From: Microbacterium sp.
Lineage (GTDB): Bacteria; Actinomycetota; Actinomycetes; Actinomycetales; Microbacteriaceae
Direction: 5' to 3'
DNA length: 41,824 nt
NCBI RefSeq assembly: GCF_031178525.1
Contig: NZ_JAPSJA010000004.1
Coordinates: 1 to 41,824 of the forward strand
Of the stretch, positions 1 through 7,967 are shown piece by piece. The notes beneath the pieces are model-generated. The model ran no database searches, was not told where the DNA came from, and saw only the letters and a list, made by a program, of their open reading frames with translations. The number at the start of each line of letters is the position of its first letter. The first letter of the stretch is position 1. The position numbers were made by a program, and so were the translations under genes.

Positions 1-5
1 GCGCC

Positions 6-11
6 TAGGCT
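6..11 (+). promoter_or_regulatory. -10 element of ruvA (leaderless start)
   Basis: TAGGCT fits the actinobacterial -10 consensus TANNNT and ends 6 bases before the ruvA ATG at 18. The initiating A or G would therefore be at or next to the start codon, which suggests a leaderless transcript. The -35 region lies outside the window. No Shine-Dalgarno sequence is visible in the 17 bases available. Confidence 0.55.
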
Positions 12-17
12 GGACGC

Positions 18-635
18 ATGATCTCCTCCCTGCGCGGCACGGTGCTGCACGCCGGCACCGACAGCGTCATCGTCGAGGTCGGGGGAGTCGGCTTCTCGGT
101 CGCCGTGCCGCCGGATGTCGCGCGCACGGCGCGCGTCGGCGAGACGCTCGCGCTGCACACCACCCTCATCGTGCGCGAGGATGCCCTGTCGCTGTTCGGG
201 TTCGCCGAGCGCTCGGAGCTCGAGGTGTTCGGGACGATGCTGAGCGTGTCCGGCGTCGGTCCCAAATCCGCCCTCGGGGTGCTGTCCGCGCTGACGGTCG
301 ACCAGATCGCGGCCGCGGTCGCGGAGGACGACGACAAGCCGTTCCGGCGCGTGTCGGGCATCGGCCCCAAGACCGCGAAGCTCATCGTCGTGCAGCTGCA
401 GGGCAAGCTCGCCCCGCCGGCGCCGACCGCCACGCCCGCGGCGGCGCCGTCCGACGTGACGGACCGTGTCGTGCAGGCGGTCGCCGGGCTCGGCTGGCCC
501 GAGCGCGTCGCGGGCGAGGCCGTCGCGCAGGCGGCGGAGGCGGCATCCGATTCGGACCGGGCCTCCGTGCAGGCGCTGCTGCGTCTGACGCTGGCCCTCC
601 TGGGCCCGGCCAAGCAGGGAGCAGCGCGTGGCTGA
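18..635 (+). CDS. ruvA: Holliday junction branch migration protein RuvA
   Basis: RuvA binds the four-way Holliday junction as a tetramer and loads the RuvB motor on it during recombinational repair. The 205-aa product has the family's usual length. An N-terminal OB-fold (about residues 1-63) is followed by two helix-hairpin-helix motifs, [10 protein letters not shown] and [11 protein letters not shown] Pro/Ala-rich linker (about 135-145) then leads to the C-terminal domain III that contacts RuvB. The ATG at 18 gives the standard start MISSLRGTV; it has no ribosome-binding site but sits 6 bases after a -10 element, so it is probably leaderless. It overlaps ruvB by 8 bases, implying coupled translation. 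ruvC, the usual upstream partner, would lie just outside the window. Confidence 0.97.
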   Translation: MISSLRGTVLHAGTDSVIVEVGGVGFSVAVPPDVARTARVGETLALHTTLIVREDALSLFGFAERSELEVFGTMLSVSGVGPKSALGVLSALTVDQIAAAVAEDDDKPFRRVSGIGPKTAKLIVVQLQGKLAPPAPTATPAAAPSDVTDRVVQAVAGLGWPERVAGEAVAQAAEAASDSDRASVQALLRLTLALLGPAKQGAARG

Positions 636-1674
636 CGACGACCTGTCGTCCGACGACGTCACAAGGCCCCAGCCGCTCGACGAGGTGGAGCTCGCGATCG
701 AGGGTGCGCTGCGCCCCGCCAGCCTGGCGGAGTTCGTCGGCCAGCAGAAGGTCCGCGGGCAGCTCCAGCTGCTGCTCGACGCCGCACGCATCCAGCAGCG
801 GCCGGCCGACCACATCCTGCTGGCAGGGCCGCCCGGCCTCGGCAAGACCACGCTCGCCATGATCGTCGCCCAGGAGAGCGAACGACCGCTGCGGCTGTCG
901 AGCGGCCCCGCCATCCAGCACGCGGGCGATCTGGCAGCGCTGCTGTCGAGCCTGACGCCGGGCGAGGTGCTGTTCATCGATGAGATCCACCGGATGGCCC
1001 GCTCGGCCGAGGAGATGCTCTACCTCGCGATGGAGGACTTCCGCATCGACATCATGGTCGGCAAGGGCGCGGGCGCGACGAGCATCCCGCTCGATCTGGC
1101 GCCGTTCACGCTCGTGGGCGCCACGACCCGCTCGGGCATGCTTCCGAACCCGCTTCGCGACCGGTTCGGCTTCACGGCGCACCTCGAGTACTACGAGCCC
1201 GCCGAGCTCGAGCGCGTCGTGGGGCGCTCGGCCGCGGTGCTCGGCGTGGAGCTGGGGCCGCCGCAGCGCGCGGAGATCGCGCGCCGCTCGCGCGGCACGC
1301 CCCGCATCGCCAACCGCCTGCTGCGCCGCGTGCGCGACTACGCGCTCGTGCATGCCGGGGGCGCCGCGGCGGGCATCGCCGAGGTGCGCGCCGCGCTCGA
1401 CCTGTATGACGTGGACGAGATCGGACTCGATCGGCTGGATCGCGCCGTCCTGGACGCGCTCGTGCGGAGATTCCGCGGGGGGCCGGTCGGACTCTCGACG
1501 CTCGCGGTCGCGGTCGGCGAGGAGCCGGACACGGTCGAGAGCGTCGTCGAGCCCTACCTCGTGCGCATCGGCTTCATGGGGCGCACGCCCCGTGGTCGCG
1601 TCGCGACCCCCGAGGCCTACGCGCATCTGGATGTGCCCCACCCGGATGGGGTGCTGAAATTCAATGACCTATAA
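628..1674 (+). CDS. ruvB: Holliday junction branch migration ATPase RuvB
   Basis: RuvB is the hexameric AAA+ motor that pulls DNA through the RuvA-bound Holliday junction. The 348-aa protein shows Walker A (GPPGLGKTT, about residue 69), Walker B (LFIDEIHRM), the sensor I region GATTRSGML, and a C-terminal winged helix ending in [13 protein letters not shown]. It starts with GTG at 628, inside the ruvA end, with GGGAG upstream. A charged extension of about 20 residues precedes the first conserved block; this is common in actinobacterial RuvB. The stop codon TAA lies within a perfect TATAAT that probably drives the next operon. Confidence 0.97.
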   Translation: MADDDLSSDDVTRPQPLDEVELAIEGALRPASLAEFVGQQKVRGQLQLLLDAARIQQRPADHILLAGPPGLGKTTLAMIVAQESERPLRLSSGPAIQHAGDLAALLSSLTPGEVLFIDEIHRMARSAEEMLYLAMEDFRIDIMVGKGAGATSIPLDLAPFTLVGATTRSGMLPNPLRDRFGFTAHLEYYEPAELERVVGRSAAVLGVELGPPQRAEIARRSRGTPRIANRLLRRVRDYALVHAGGAAAGIAEVRAALDLYDVDEIGLDRLDRAVLDALVRRFRGGPVGLSTLAVAVGEEPDTVESVVEPYLVRIGFMGRTPRGRVATPEAYAHLDVPHPDGVLKFNDL

Positions 1675-1675
1675 T
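1670..1675 (+). promoter_or_regulatory. Consensus -10 (TATAAT) for yajC-secDF
   Basis: TATAAT at 1670-1675 is a perfect housekeeping -10, rare in such G+C-rich sequence, and it overlaps the ruvB stop codon. A TG dinucleotide at 1665-1666 lies near the extended -10 position but is offset by two bases. No good -35 is visible about 17 bases upstream. It would give a leader of about 80 bases before yajC. Confidence 0.6.
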
Positions 1676-1763
1676 CACTGAAGGTCTGGCGGCTTCCCGC
1701 CGAACGCCCCTTCTCTCGCACCCGTGACGGTGCGTGCGCCCACCCGAAAGGCTCTCCCGCCCC

Positions 1764-2237
1764 ATGGATATCCTCCTCCTCGTCGTCCTCGCACTGCTGC
1801 TCGTCTGGATGTTCTTCAGCTCCCGGCGCCGTCAGCAGAAGATGCGCGAGGAGCAGGCCCGCAAGGCCGAGCTCATGGTCCCCGGCGCGCGCGTCATGAC
1901 GCGATCCGGACTGTTCGGCACGCTGGTCGAGTTCGACAAGGACGACCTGTCGCAGCCTGCGAGGGTCGAGATCGCCCCGGGCGTCGTCGTCGAGCTGCAC
2001 ACGCAGGCGATCGATCTGGCTCCCGAGGAGACGGCGGCCACGGCCGACGCCACCGACGCCGATGCCGCCGAGGTGGACGCCGTGGACGCGCGCGACGCGG
2101 ACGCGACCCTGATCGCCGAGCCGGAGCCGGTCGCGGATGACTCGAAGCCGGGCACCTACACGGTCAACGGCGTCGAGGCCGACGAGCTGCCCGGATCGGG
2201 CACCACGCCCGACAAGCGCGACGACAAGAACGCCTGA
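1764..2237 (+). CDS. yajC: Preprotein translocase accessory subunit YajC
   Basis: YajC is the small membrane partner of SecDF. The 157-aa product begins with one transmembrane helix (residues 3-17, ILLLVVLALLLVWMF). A basic stop-transfer stretch (SSRRRQQK) follows, then the conserved YajC core with VPGARVMTRSGLFGTLVE and VVVELHTQAI. The C-terminal third is an acidic Ala/Asp-rich tail, longer than in enterobacterial YajC and probably disordered. I chose ATG 1764 because the helix begins immediately after it and GAAAGG lies upstream; the frame is open 30 bases further upstream. secD follows after 46 bases. Confidence 0.92.
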   Translation: MDILLLVVLALLLVWMFFSSRRRQQKMREEQARKAELMVPGARVMTRSGLFGTLVEFDKDDLSQPARVEIAPGVVVELHTQAIDLAPEETAATADATDADAAEVDAVDARDADATLIAEPEPVADDSKPGTYTVNGVEADELPGSGTTPDKRDDKNA

Positions 2238-2283
2238 GCCGCACAGCCGCGCCTCACCTCCGCTGCAGAAAGCTGACACCTCA

Positions 2284-4020
2284 GTGGCGATCTCCACTCC
2301 TGCGCGCCGTGCCTGGCGCGTCCTGACCGGCCTGCTGGTCATCACCGCCATCCTGTTCGGCGCGAACGCGCTCGGCGTCCACGTCGTCAAGGGGGGCACC
2401 TGGGTCCCCGAGCTCGCGCTCGACCTCCAGGGCGGCACGCAGATCGTGCTCGAGGCCCAGACCGAGGAGGCGGAGCCGTCGGCCGAGCAGCTCGCGCAGG
2501 CCGTCGCGATCATCCGCCAGCGCGTCGACGCGTCGGGGGTCGGCGAGTCCGAGATCTCCACGCAGGGTTCGCAGAACATCGTCGTCCAGATCCCGGGCAA
2601 CGCGGACGAGCAGACGCGCGAGCGCATCCAGGCCAGCGCGCAGCTCGAGCTCCGCGCCGTGATCTACGCGTCTGGTCCCTCGAACACGTTCGTGGGAGAG
2701 GACGGCGAGGAGACCCCGTACCCGACGCCGGACGCATCGCTCAACGCGACGCCCACCGCCGAGCCGTCGAACGGGTCCGACCCCGCCTGGGTCAGCGACC
2801 TGCTGTGGGCGCAGTTCCAGTCCTACCGCTGCGATGACCCCGAGAACGACCCCTCAGCCGCCCCTGCCGACCAGCCGCTCATCACCTGCGACGCCTCCGG
2901 CGCGGCGAAGTACATCCTCGGCCCGGTCGAGATGGACGGGTCCTCGATCGACGACGCGACGAACGGCATGGACCCGCAGACGGGCACGTGGAGCGTCAAC
3001 CTGCAGTTCGACGGCGAGGGCGCGCAGACGTTCGGCGAGATCAGCGAGCGTCTGAACGCCGTCCGCCAGGAGTCGCCGAACGACCCGCGGAGCCAGTTCG
3101 CGTTCGTGCTGGACGGCAACATCATCTCGGCGCCGACGATGAACGCGGTCATCACCGACGGCCGTCCCAGCATCTCCGGCGGCGGCATCGACCAGGAGAC
3201 CTCGAAGGTGCTGGCCGATCAGCTCAAGTTCGGCGCACTGCCGCTGAGCTTCGAGGTCGTCAGCTCCGACACCATCTCGGCGACGCTCGGCTCGCAGCAG
3301 CTGCAGAGCGGTCTGATCGCGGGACTCATCGGCCTGCTGCTCGTCGCCCTGTTCGTCGTCCTCGTCAGCTACCGCGCACTCGGCTTCGTGATCATCGCGT
3401 CGCTCGTCGTGATGGCGGTGCTGACCTACATCCTGCTGTGCCTGCTGTCGTGGCGCCTCGGCTACCGCCTCTCGCTCGCCGGCGTCGCGGGCCTGATCGT
3501 GACGATCGGCTTCACGGCGGACTCGTTCATCGTCTACTTCGAGCGCATCCGCGACGAGCTGCGCGACGGGAAGGCGATGACGGTCGCCGTCGAGGACGGC
3601 TGGGCGCGCGCCAAGCGGACGATCTACATCTCGAAGTCGATCAACGTGCTCGCCGCCGTCGTGCTGTACATCCTCGCCGACGCGACCGTGAAGGGCTTCG
3701 CGTTCACGCTGGGTCTGACGACCGTGCTGGACGTGCTGATCTTCGTGGCGTTCACGCACCCGGTCATGCAGCTGCTCGTGCGCACGCGCTTCTTCGGCGA
3801 CGGACATCCGCTCTCGGGCCTCGACCCCGCCGCCCTCGGCGCCGTCTACCGCGGCCGCGCATCCTTCCGCACGCCGGTCGCCGCGGCCGGGCGCGCGAAG
3901 CGCTCCCGCGGTGAGGCAGAACGCCGCCAGACCATCGCCGAGCGCAAGGCCGCCGAACTGGCGGCCGCGCAGAACGCATCGGACAAGGGCGCGGGCCGCG
4001 CCGAGGAGGAGAACGCCTGA
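2284..4020 (+). CDS. secD: Protein translocase subunit SecD
   Basis: SecD, with SecF, uses the proton-motive force to help complete protein export through SecYEG. The 578-aa product has TM1 near residues 14-32, then the hallmark LDLQGGTQIVLEA (about residue 45) opening the large extracytoplasmic P1 domain. The five C-terminal helices start near residue 343 and include GFTADSFIVYFERIRDEL, the RND-type functional motif. A basic cytoplasmic tail of about 60 residues rich in Ala, Arg and Glu follows. The start is uncertain: GTG 2284 places a short basic segment before TM1, but the ribosome-binding site is weak and the frame is open further upstream. The stop overlaps the secF start by one base. 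Confidence 0.94.
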   Translation: MAISTPARRAWRVLTGLLVITAILFGANALGVHVVKGGTWVPELALDLQGGTQIVLEAQTEEAEPSAEQLAQAVAIIRQRVDASGVGESEISTQGSQNIVVQIPGNADEQTRERIQASAQLELRAVIYASGPSNTFVGEDGEETPYPTPDASLNATPTAEPSNGSDPAWVSDLLWAQFQSYRCDDPENDPSAAPADQPLITCDASGAAKYILGPVEMDGSSIDDATNGMDPQTGTWSVNLQFDGEGAQTFGEISERLNAVRQESPNDPRSQFAFVLDGNIISAPTMNAVITDGRPSISGGGIDQETSKVLADQLKFGALPLSFEVVSSDTISATLGSQQLQSGLIAGLIGLLLVALFVVLVSYRALGFVIIASLVVMAVLTYILLCLLSWRLGYRLSLAGVAGLIVTIGFTADSFIVYFERIRDELRDGKAMTVAVEDGWARAKRTIYISKSINVLAAVVLYILADATVKGFAFTLGLTTVLDVLIFVAFTHPVMQLLVRTRFFGDGHPLSGLDPAALGAVYRGRASFRTPVAAAGRAKRSRGEAERRQTIAERKAAELAAAQNASDKGAGRAEEENA

Positions 4021-5000
4021 TGCGCTCCATGACCGACTTCGGCAACGACCTCTACACGGGCAAGGCATCCTTCCCGTTCGTCGGTCGCCGCCGCACGTGG
4101 TTCATCGTCGCGATCGTGCTCGTCGTGCTGTCGGCCATCGCGCCGTTCCTGCGCGGCGGTTTCGAGTTCTCCGTCGAGTTCACGGGCGGATCGCAGTTCC
4201 TGGTCTCCTCGCCCTCGTCCACCGACCAGGCGCTCGCGACCGACACGGTCGAGGAGTCCGTCCCCGGCACGACGACCAGGGTCACGACCGTCAACGACCG
4301 CGACATCCGCGTGCAGACGTCGCAGCTCGGCGCCGAGCAGACGCAGACGGTCACGGAGGCTCTCGCCTCGGCCTACGACGTCGCGCCGGAGGAGATCACC
4401 GCATCGTTCATCGGCCCCTCCTGGGGGCAGGACGTCACGCGCCAGTCCCTGTGGGGCCTGGCGATCTTCCTGGGGCTGACCTTCCTCATCCTCGCCATCT
4501 ACTTCCGCACCTGGAAGATGTCGGCGGCAGCGATCGTGGGCCTGCTCGACGTGCTGATCGTGACGGTCGGCATTTACGCCCTGTGCGGGTTCGAGATCTC
4601 GCCCGCGGCCGTGATCGGCTTCCTGACGATCCTCGCGTACTCGCTGTACGACACCACCGTCGTGTTCGACAAGATCCGCGAGAACACGATGGAGGACGCG
4701 GACGTGTCGGGTCGCACGTTCGGCGAATCGGTGAACCTCGCCGTGAACCAGACGCTCGTGAGGTCGATCAACACCTCCGTCGTGGCCGCGCTGCCGGTCG
4801 CCGCGATCCTGTTCATCGGATCGCTGTGGCTGGGTGCCGAGACGCTGTCGGACATCTCGCTGTCGATCTTCGTGGGCATCATCGTCGCGACGTACTCGAC
4901 GCTGTTCGTCGCCGCGCCGATCTACTCGCTGTTCCGGGAGAACGAGCCGGCGATCCGTCAGGCCGACGAGAGGGTGCTCGCCGCACGTGGCGCAGCCTGA
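4020..5000 (+). CDS. secF: Protein translocase subunit SecF
   Basis: SecF pairs with SecD to form the 12-helix RND-like export accessory complex. The 326-aa product carries TM1 near residues 26-46, then the P4 domain beginning FSVEFTGGSQFLV, then five C-terminal helices containing YSLYDTTVVFDKIRENT, the counterpart of the SecD motif. The start ATG overlaps the secD stop (TGATG) and GAGGAG lies 8 bases upstream, so translation is coupled. A second ATG at 4029 is possible but has poorer spacing. Confidence 0.95.
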   Translation: MRSMTDFGNDLYTGKASFPFVGRRRTWFIVAIVLVVLSAIAPFLRGGFEFSVEFTGGSQFLVSSPSSTDQALATDTVEESVPGTTTRVTTVNDRDIRVQTSQLGAEQTQTVTEALASAYDVAPEEITASFIGPSWGQDVTRQSLWGLAIFLGLTFLILAIYFRTWKMSAAAIVGLLDVLIVTVGIYALCGFEISPAAVIGFLTILAYSLYDTTVVFDKIRENTMEDADVSGRTFGESVNLAVNQTLVRSINTSVVAALPVAAILFIGSLWLGAETLSDISLSIFVGIIVATYSTLFVAAPIYSLFRENEPAIRQADERVLAARGAA

Positions 5001-5018
5001 GTGGTCCCCGCCCCGGCG

Positions 5019-5024
5019 TAGGAT
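5019..5024 (+). promoter_or_regulatory. -10 element for rel
   Basis: TAGGAT fits TANNNT and lies 46 bases before the rel ATG, just after the secF stop. It would give a leader of about 40 bases holding the rel ribosome-binding site (GGGAGGGG). No convincing -35 is seen. Confidence 0.45.
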
Positions 5025-5070
5025 TGCAGAATCCGCATGGCGGGCGAGTGAGCGAGGGAGGGGACGCAGC

Positions 5071-7320
5071 ATGGCCGATTCCGTGACGTCCCAGGCCCCG
5101 AGCCTGCGCCGGCTGGTCCCGCGGATCTTCTCGCGCGCCGGGCGGCACGTCGATCTCACGCGGCTGATCACGACCGTGCGGGCGAACCACCCGCGCGGCG
5201 ACCTGGCGATCATCCAGCGCGCGTACGCCGTCGCGGAGGAGAAGCACCGCGGTCAGAAGCGGCAGAGCGGTGAGCCGTACATCACGCATCCGCTCGCGGT
5301 CGCGCAGATCCTCGCCGAGCTCGGCCTCGGCCCGCGGGCGATCGCTGCTGCGCTGCTGCACGACACGGTCGAGGACACGGGCTACCCGCTGCCCGAGCTG
5401 CAGGCCGAATTCGGCGACGAGGTCGCCCTCCTCGTCGACGGCGTCACCAAGCTCGACAAGGTCAAGTACGGCGAGAGCGCGCAGGCCGAGACCGTCCGGA
5501 AGATGATCGTGGCGATGTCGAAGGACATCCGCGTGCTCGTGATCAAGCTCGCCGACCGTCTGCACAATGCGCGCACGTGGGGCTTCGTCCCGCCCGAGAA
5601 GGCCAAGAAGAAGGCGACCGAGACGCTCGAGATCTATGCGCCGCTCGCGCATCGCCTCGGCATCCAGGCGATCAAGTCCGAGCTCGAGGACCTCTCGTTC
5701 GCGGTGCTGCACCCGAAGATCTACAACGAGATCGACAGCCTCGTGAAGCAGCGGACGCCGCAGCGCGAGCAGTACGTGCAGAACGTGATCGACGACGTCA
5801 GCCGCGACCTGCACGAGCTGCGCATCCGCGGCACGGTCGCCGGTCGTCCCAAGCAGCTGTACTCGGTGTACCAGAAGATGGTGGTGCGCGGTCGCGAGTT
5901 CGATGACATCTACGACCTGATCGGCATCCGCGTGATCGTCGCGACCGTGCGTGACTGCTACGCGGTCCTGGGTTCGATCCACGCGCGCTGGCGCCCGCTT
6001 CCCGGTCGGTTCAAGGACTACATCGCGACGCCGAAGTTCAACCTCTACCGGTCGCTGCACACGACGGTGATCGGGCCCGGCGGTCGCACGGTCGAGATCC
6101 AGATCCGCACGAACGAGATGCACCAGCAGGCCGAGTTCGGTGTCGCGGCGCACTGGAAGTACAAGGAGCGGATGGCCGGCGGCAAGGCGGCCGCGGATCC
6201 GAAGTCGATCGACACCGACATGGCGTGGCTGGCGAGGATCTCCGACTGGGAGTCGGAGACGAAGGATCCGGGGGAGTTCCTCGATTCGCTGCGCTTCGAG
6301 ATCGGCGCGAAGGACGTCTACGTCTTCACCCCGAAGGGGAAGGTCATCGGCCTTCCGGCCGGTGCCACCCCGGTCGATTTCGCGTACGCGGTGCACACCG
6401 AGATCGGTCACCGCACGATGGGTGCGAAGGTCAACGGCCGCCTGGTGCCGCTGGAGTCCACGCTGAACTCCGGCGACGTGGTCGAGGTGTTCACGTCGAA
6501 GAACCCCGACGCGAGTCCGAGCCAGGACTGGCTCACGTTCGTCAAGAGCACCCGCGCGCGCAACAAGATCCGCGGCTGGTTCACGAAGGAGCGCCGCGAC
6601 GAGGCGATCGAGCAGGGCAAGGACGCCATCGCGCGCGCGATGCGACGTCACCAGCTGCCGCTGCAGCGGTTGAAGGACTCGCTGCACGAGGTCGCGGACC
6701 TCATGCACTACGAGGACGTCTCTGCGCTCTACGCGGCGGTCGGCGAGGGACACGTCTCGACCCAGTCGGTGCTGGAGAAGGTCTCGGCGCTCGTGCAGGC
6801 GAGCGACGAGCCGACAACCGAGCAGGTCGACCTGCCGCCCACCGTCAGCCAGCGCGCGCCGCGCGGCGGCGACTCCGGCGTGCTGGTGCGCGGTGCCGGC
6901 GACATCCTCGTCAAGCTCGCCAAGTGCTGCACCCCGGTGCCGGGCGATCAGATCGTCGGCTTCATCACGCGCGGCAGCGGCGTCTCGGTGCACCGCGAGG
7001 ACTGCACGAACGTGAAGTCGCTGAAGAACGATCCCGAGCGCATGGTCGAGGTGACCTGGGCGCCCACGACGAAGAGCGTGTTCCTCGTGCACATCCAGGT
7101 CGAGGCGCTCGACCGCTCCGGTCTGCTCTCCGACGTCACACGCGTGCTCACGGAGCACCACGTCAACATCCTGTCGGCCACCGTGTCGACCACGAAGGAG
7201 CGCCTCGCGCTCAGCCGCTTCGTGTTCGAGATGGGCGACGCCGTGCACCTCGACCGCGTGCTGAACGCCGTGCGCCGCATCGACGGCGTGTACGACGTCT
7301 ATCGCGTGACGTCGTCCTGA
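5071..7320 (+). CDS. relA: Bifunctional (p)ppGpp synthetase/hydrolase (Rel)
   Basis: This long RelA/SpoT homologue both makes and degrades the stringent-response alarmone (p)ppGpp. The 749-aa protein has the full domain set. The HD hydrolase has ITHP (His73) and LLHDTVEDT (His97, Asp98, Glu101, Asp102), so hydrolysis should be active. The synthetase spans about 255-370 with RFKDYI and TVEIQIRT. TGS is at about 414-475, the zinc-finger-like CCTPVPGD segment near 613, and ACT at about 668-749. RFKD in the synthetase G-loop region is the sequence seen in bifunctional enzymes. ATG 5071 is preceded by GGGAGGGG. The 3' end overlaps the convergent downstream gene by 22 bases. Confidence 0.96.
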   Translation: MADSVTSQAPSLRRLVPRIFSRAGRHVDLTRLITTVRANHPRGDLAIIQRAYAVAEEKHRGQKRQSGEPYITHPLAVAQILAELGLGPRAIAAALLHDTVEDTGYPLPELQAEFGDEVALLVDGVTKLDKVKYGESAQAETVRKMIVAMSKDIRVLVIKLADRLHNARTWGFVPPEKAKKKATETLEIYAPLAHRLGIQAIKSELEDLSFAVLHPKIYNEIDSLVKQRTPQREQYVQNVIDDVSRDLHELRIRGTVAGRPKQLYSVYQKMVVRGREFDDIYDLIGIRVIVATVRDCYAVLGSIHARWRPLPGRFKDYIATPKFNLYRSLHTTVIGPGGRTVEIQIRTNEMHQQAEFGVAAHWKYKERMAGGKAAADPKSIDTDMAWLARISDWESETKDPGEFLDSLRFEIGAKDVYVFTPKGKVIGLPAGATPVDFAYAVHTEIGHRTMGAKVNGRLVPLESTLNSGDVVEVFTSKNPDASPSQDWLTFVKSTRARNKIRGWFTKERRDEAIEQGKDAIARAMRRHQLPLQRLKDSLHEVADLMHYEDVSALYAAVGEGHVSTQSVLEKVSALVQASDEPTTEQVDLPPTVSQRAPRGGDSGVLVRGAGDILVKLAKCCTPVPGDQIVGFITRGSGVSVHREDCTNVKSLKNDPERMVEVTWAPTTKSVFLVHIQVEALDRSGLLSDVTRVLTEHHVNILSATVSTTKERLALSRFVFEMGDAVHLDRVLNAVRRIDGVYDVYRVTSS

Positions 7321-7868
7321 TCCGCGACAGGCACTGATCGGTCGTCCGTCAGCCCCGCCAGGAAGGACATGGCGGGCTGTCGTCCGGGAAATCGCCGGTG
7401 GGCGACGAGCCATCCGATCGCCGCATCGACCAGCGCCGGCGTCGCGAGGCGTCGTGCGCAGTCGGCGGACAGGGGATCGGATGCCTCGCGCGCCAGCTCT
7501 ACGAGCGTGCGCACGGGGCTGGCAACGCGCACCCCTCCCAGCACCACGATGTCGTCGTCGCCGATGGGCGTGTCGCGGAAGCGGATGCCGCGGCTGACCG
7601 GACGCGCCACACCGTGGGAGCCGCGCTGCACATGGTGCACCGCGGGCGGCGCGCCCGAGGCGCCGTGCACCCACGCCGCGCTCACGCCGATCGCGACAAG
7701 ACGCTCGCCGAGCAGCCCGCGCAGGCTCGCGGCCCGCACGGCGGGCGTCTCGAGCGCGTCTGCGGGTGCGTACGCGTCCCCGCCGACGCGGGTGAGTTCG
7801 CCGTCGAGCCGCGCGGCGGACAGCTCGGCGGGGGACAGGATCTCGTGAGGCAGGTGCACGCGGGCCAT
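7299..7868 (-). CDS. AbiEi antitoxin-like / transcriptional regulator-like protein
   Basis: I recognise only a general pattern. The 189-aa product has a short N-terminal part (LPHEILSPAELSAARL), a middle GVSAAWVHGASGAPPAVHHV block, and then VVLGGVRVASPVRTLVELAR. This layout is typical of the actinobacterial AbiEi-type antitoxin/DUF559-associated family, so the function is inferred and weak. No AbiEii-like nucleotidyltransferase toxin is adjacent. The 3' end overlaps the end of rel (tail-to-tail, 22 bases), so transcription of the two could interfere. The start has no ribosome-binding site; a CACACT element 6 bases before the ATG suggests a leaderless mRNA. The VH(R/G) and VRTL segments are the most family-like parts. 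Confidence 0.6.
   Translation of the reverse strand: MARVHLPHEILSPAELSAARLDGELTRVGGDAYAPADALETPAVRAASLRGLLGERLVAIGVSAAWVHGASGAPPAVHHVQRGSHGVARPVSRGIRFRDTPIGDDDIVVLGGVRVASPVRTLVELAREASDPLSADCARRLATPALVDAAIGWLVAHRRFPGRQPAMSFLAGLTDDRSVPVADQDDVTR
7351..7379 (+). terminator. Possible rel terminator hairpin
   Basis: AGCCCCGCCA and TGGCGGGCT can pair with one bulged C around a 9-base loop, 30 bases after the rel stop. No T-tract follows, and the sequence is also coding for the convergent gene, so the match may be incidental. Confidence 0.3.
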
Positions 7869-7890
7869 GCACGCAGTGTGCCGGGAACGA

Positions 7891-7938
7891 CGAAGAGCGC
7901 GCGGCCCGGTGTGGATAACCGGTGCCGTGCGCTCTTCG
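7891..7938 (-). terminator. Terminator-like hairpin downstream of the DUF349 gene
   Basis: CGAAGAGCGC and GCGCTCTTCG form a perfect 10-bp stem. Inside it CGGC/GCCG and CCGGT/ACCGG continue the pairing with small bulges around the loop GTGGATA. It starts 30 bases beyond the DUF349 stop on the minus strand and is followed there by TCGTTCCC, a weak T-rich run. A perfect DnaA-box 9-mer occupies the loop region (7910-7918). Confidence 0.6.
7910..7918 (-). promoter_or_regulatory. Perfect DnaA-box 9-mer
   Basis: The plus strand reads TGTGGATAA, the complement of TTATCCACA, the strong DnaA box defined in E. coli. It is a single copy in the loop of the 7891-7938 hairpin, between the AbiEi-like and DUF349 genes. 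No cluster of further boxes, AT-rich unwinding element or dnaA/dnaN gene is in the window, so it is not an origin. Whether DnaA binds here is unknown. Confidence 0.35.
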
Positions 7939-7967
7939 AGGGCAGTCGTCTCGCTCCGCTGCGCGGA

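Noticed and set aside
4879-7872. Open frame of about 1,000 codons on the minus strand across rel
   Set aside because: It is antisense to a full-length, motif-complete rel gene; shadow frame with no family motifs.
7891-7938. Origin of replication at the DnaA-box hairpin
   Set aside because: Only one box, no AT-rich unwinding region, no dnaA, dnaN or parAB nearby; rel-ruv regions are not origin-proximal markers.
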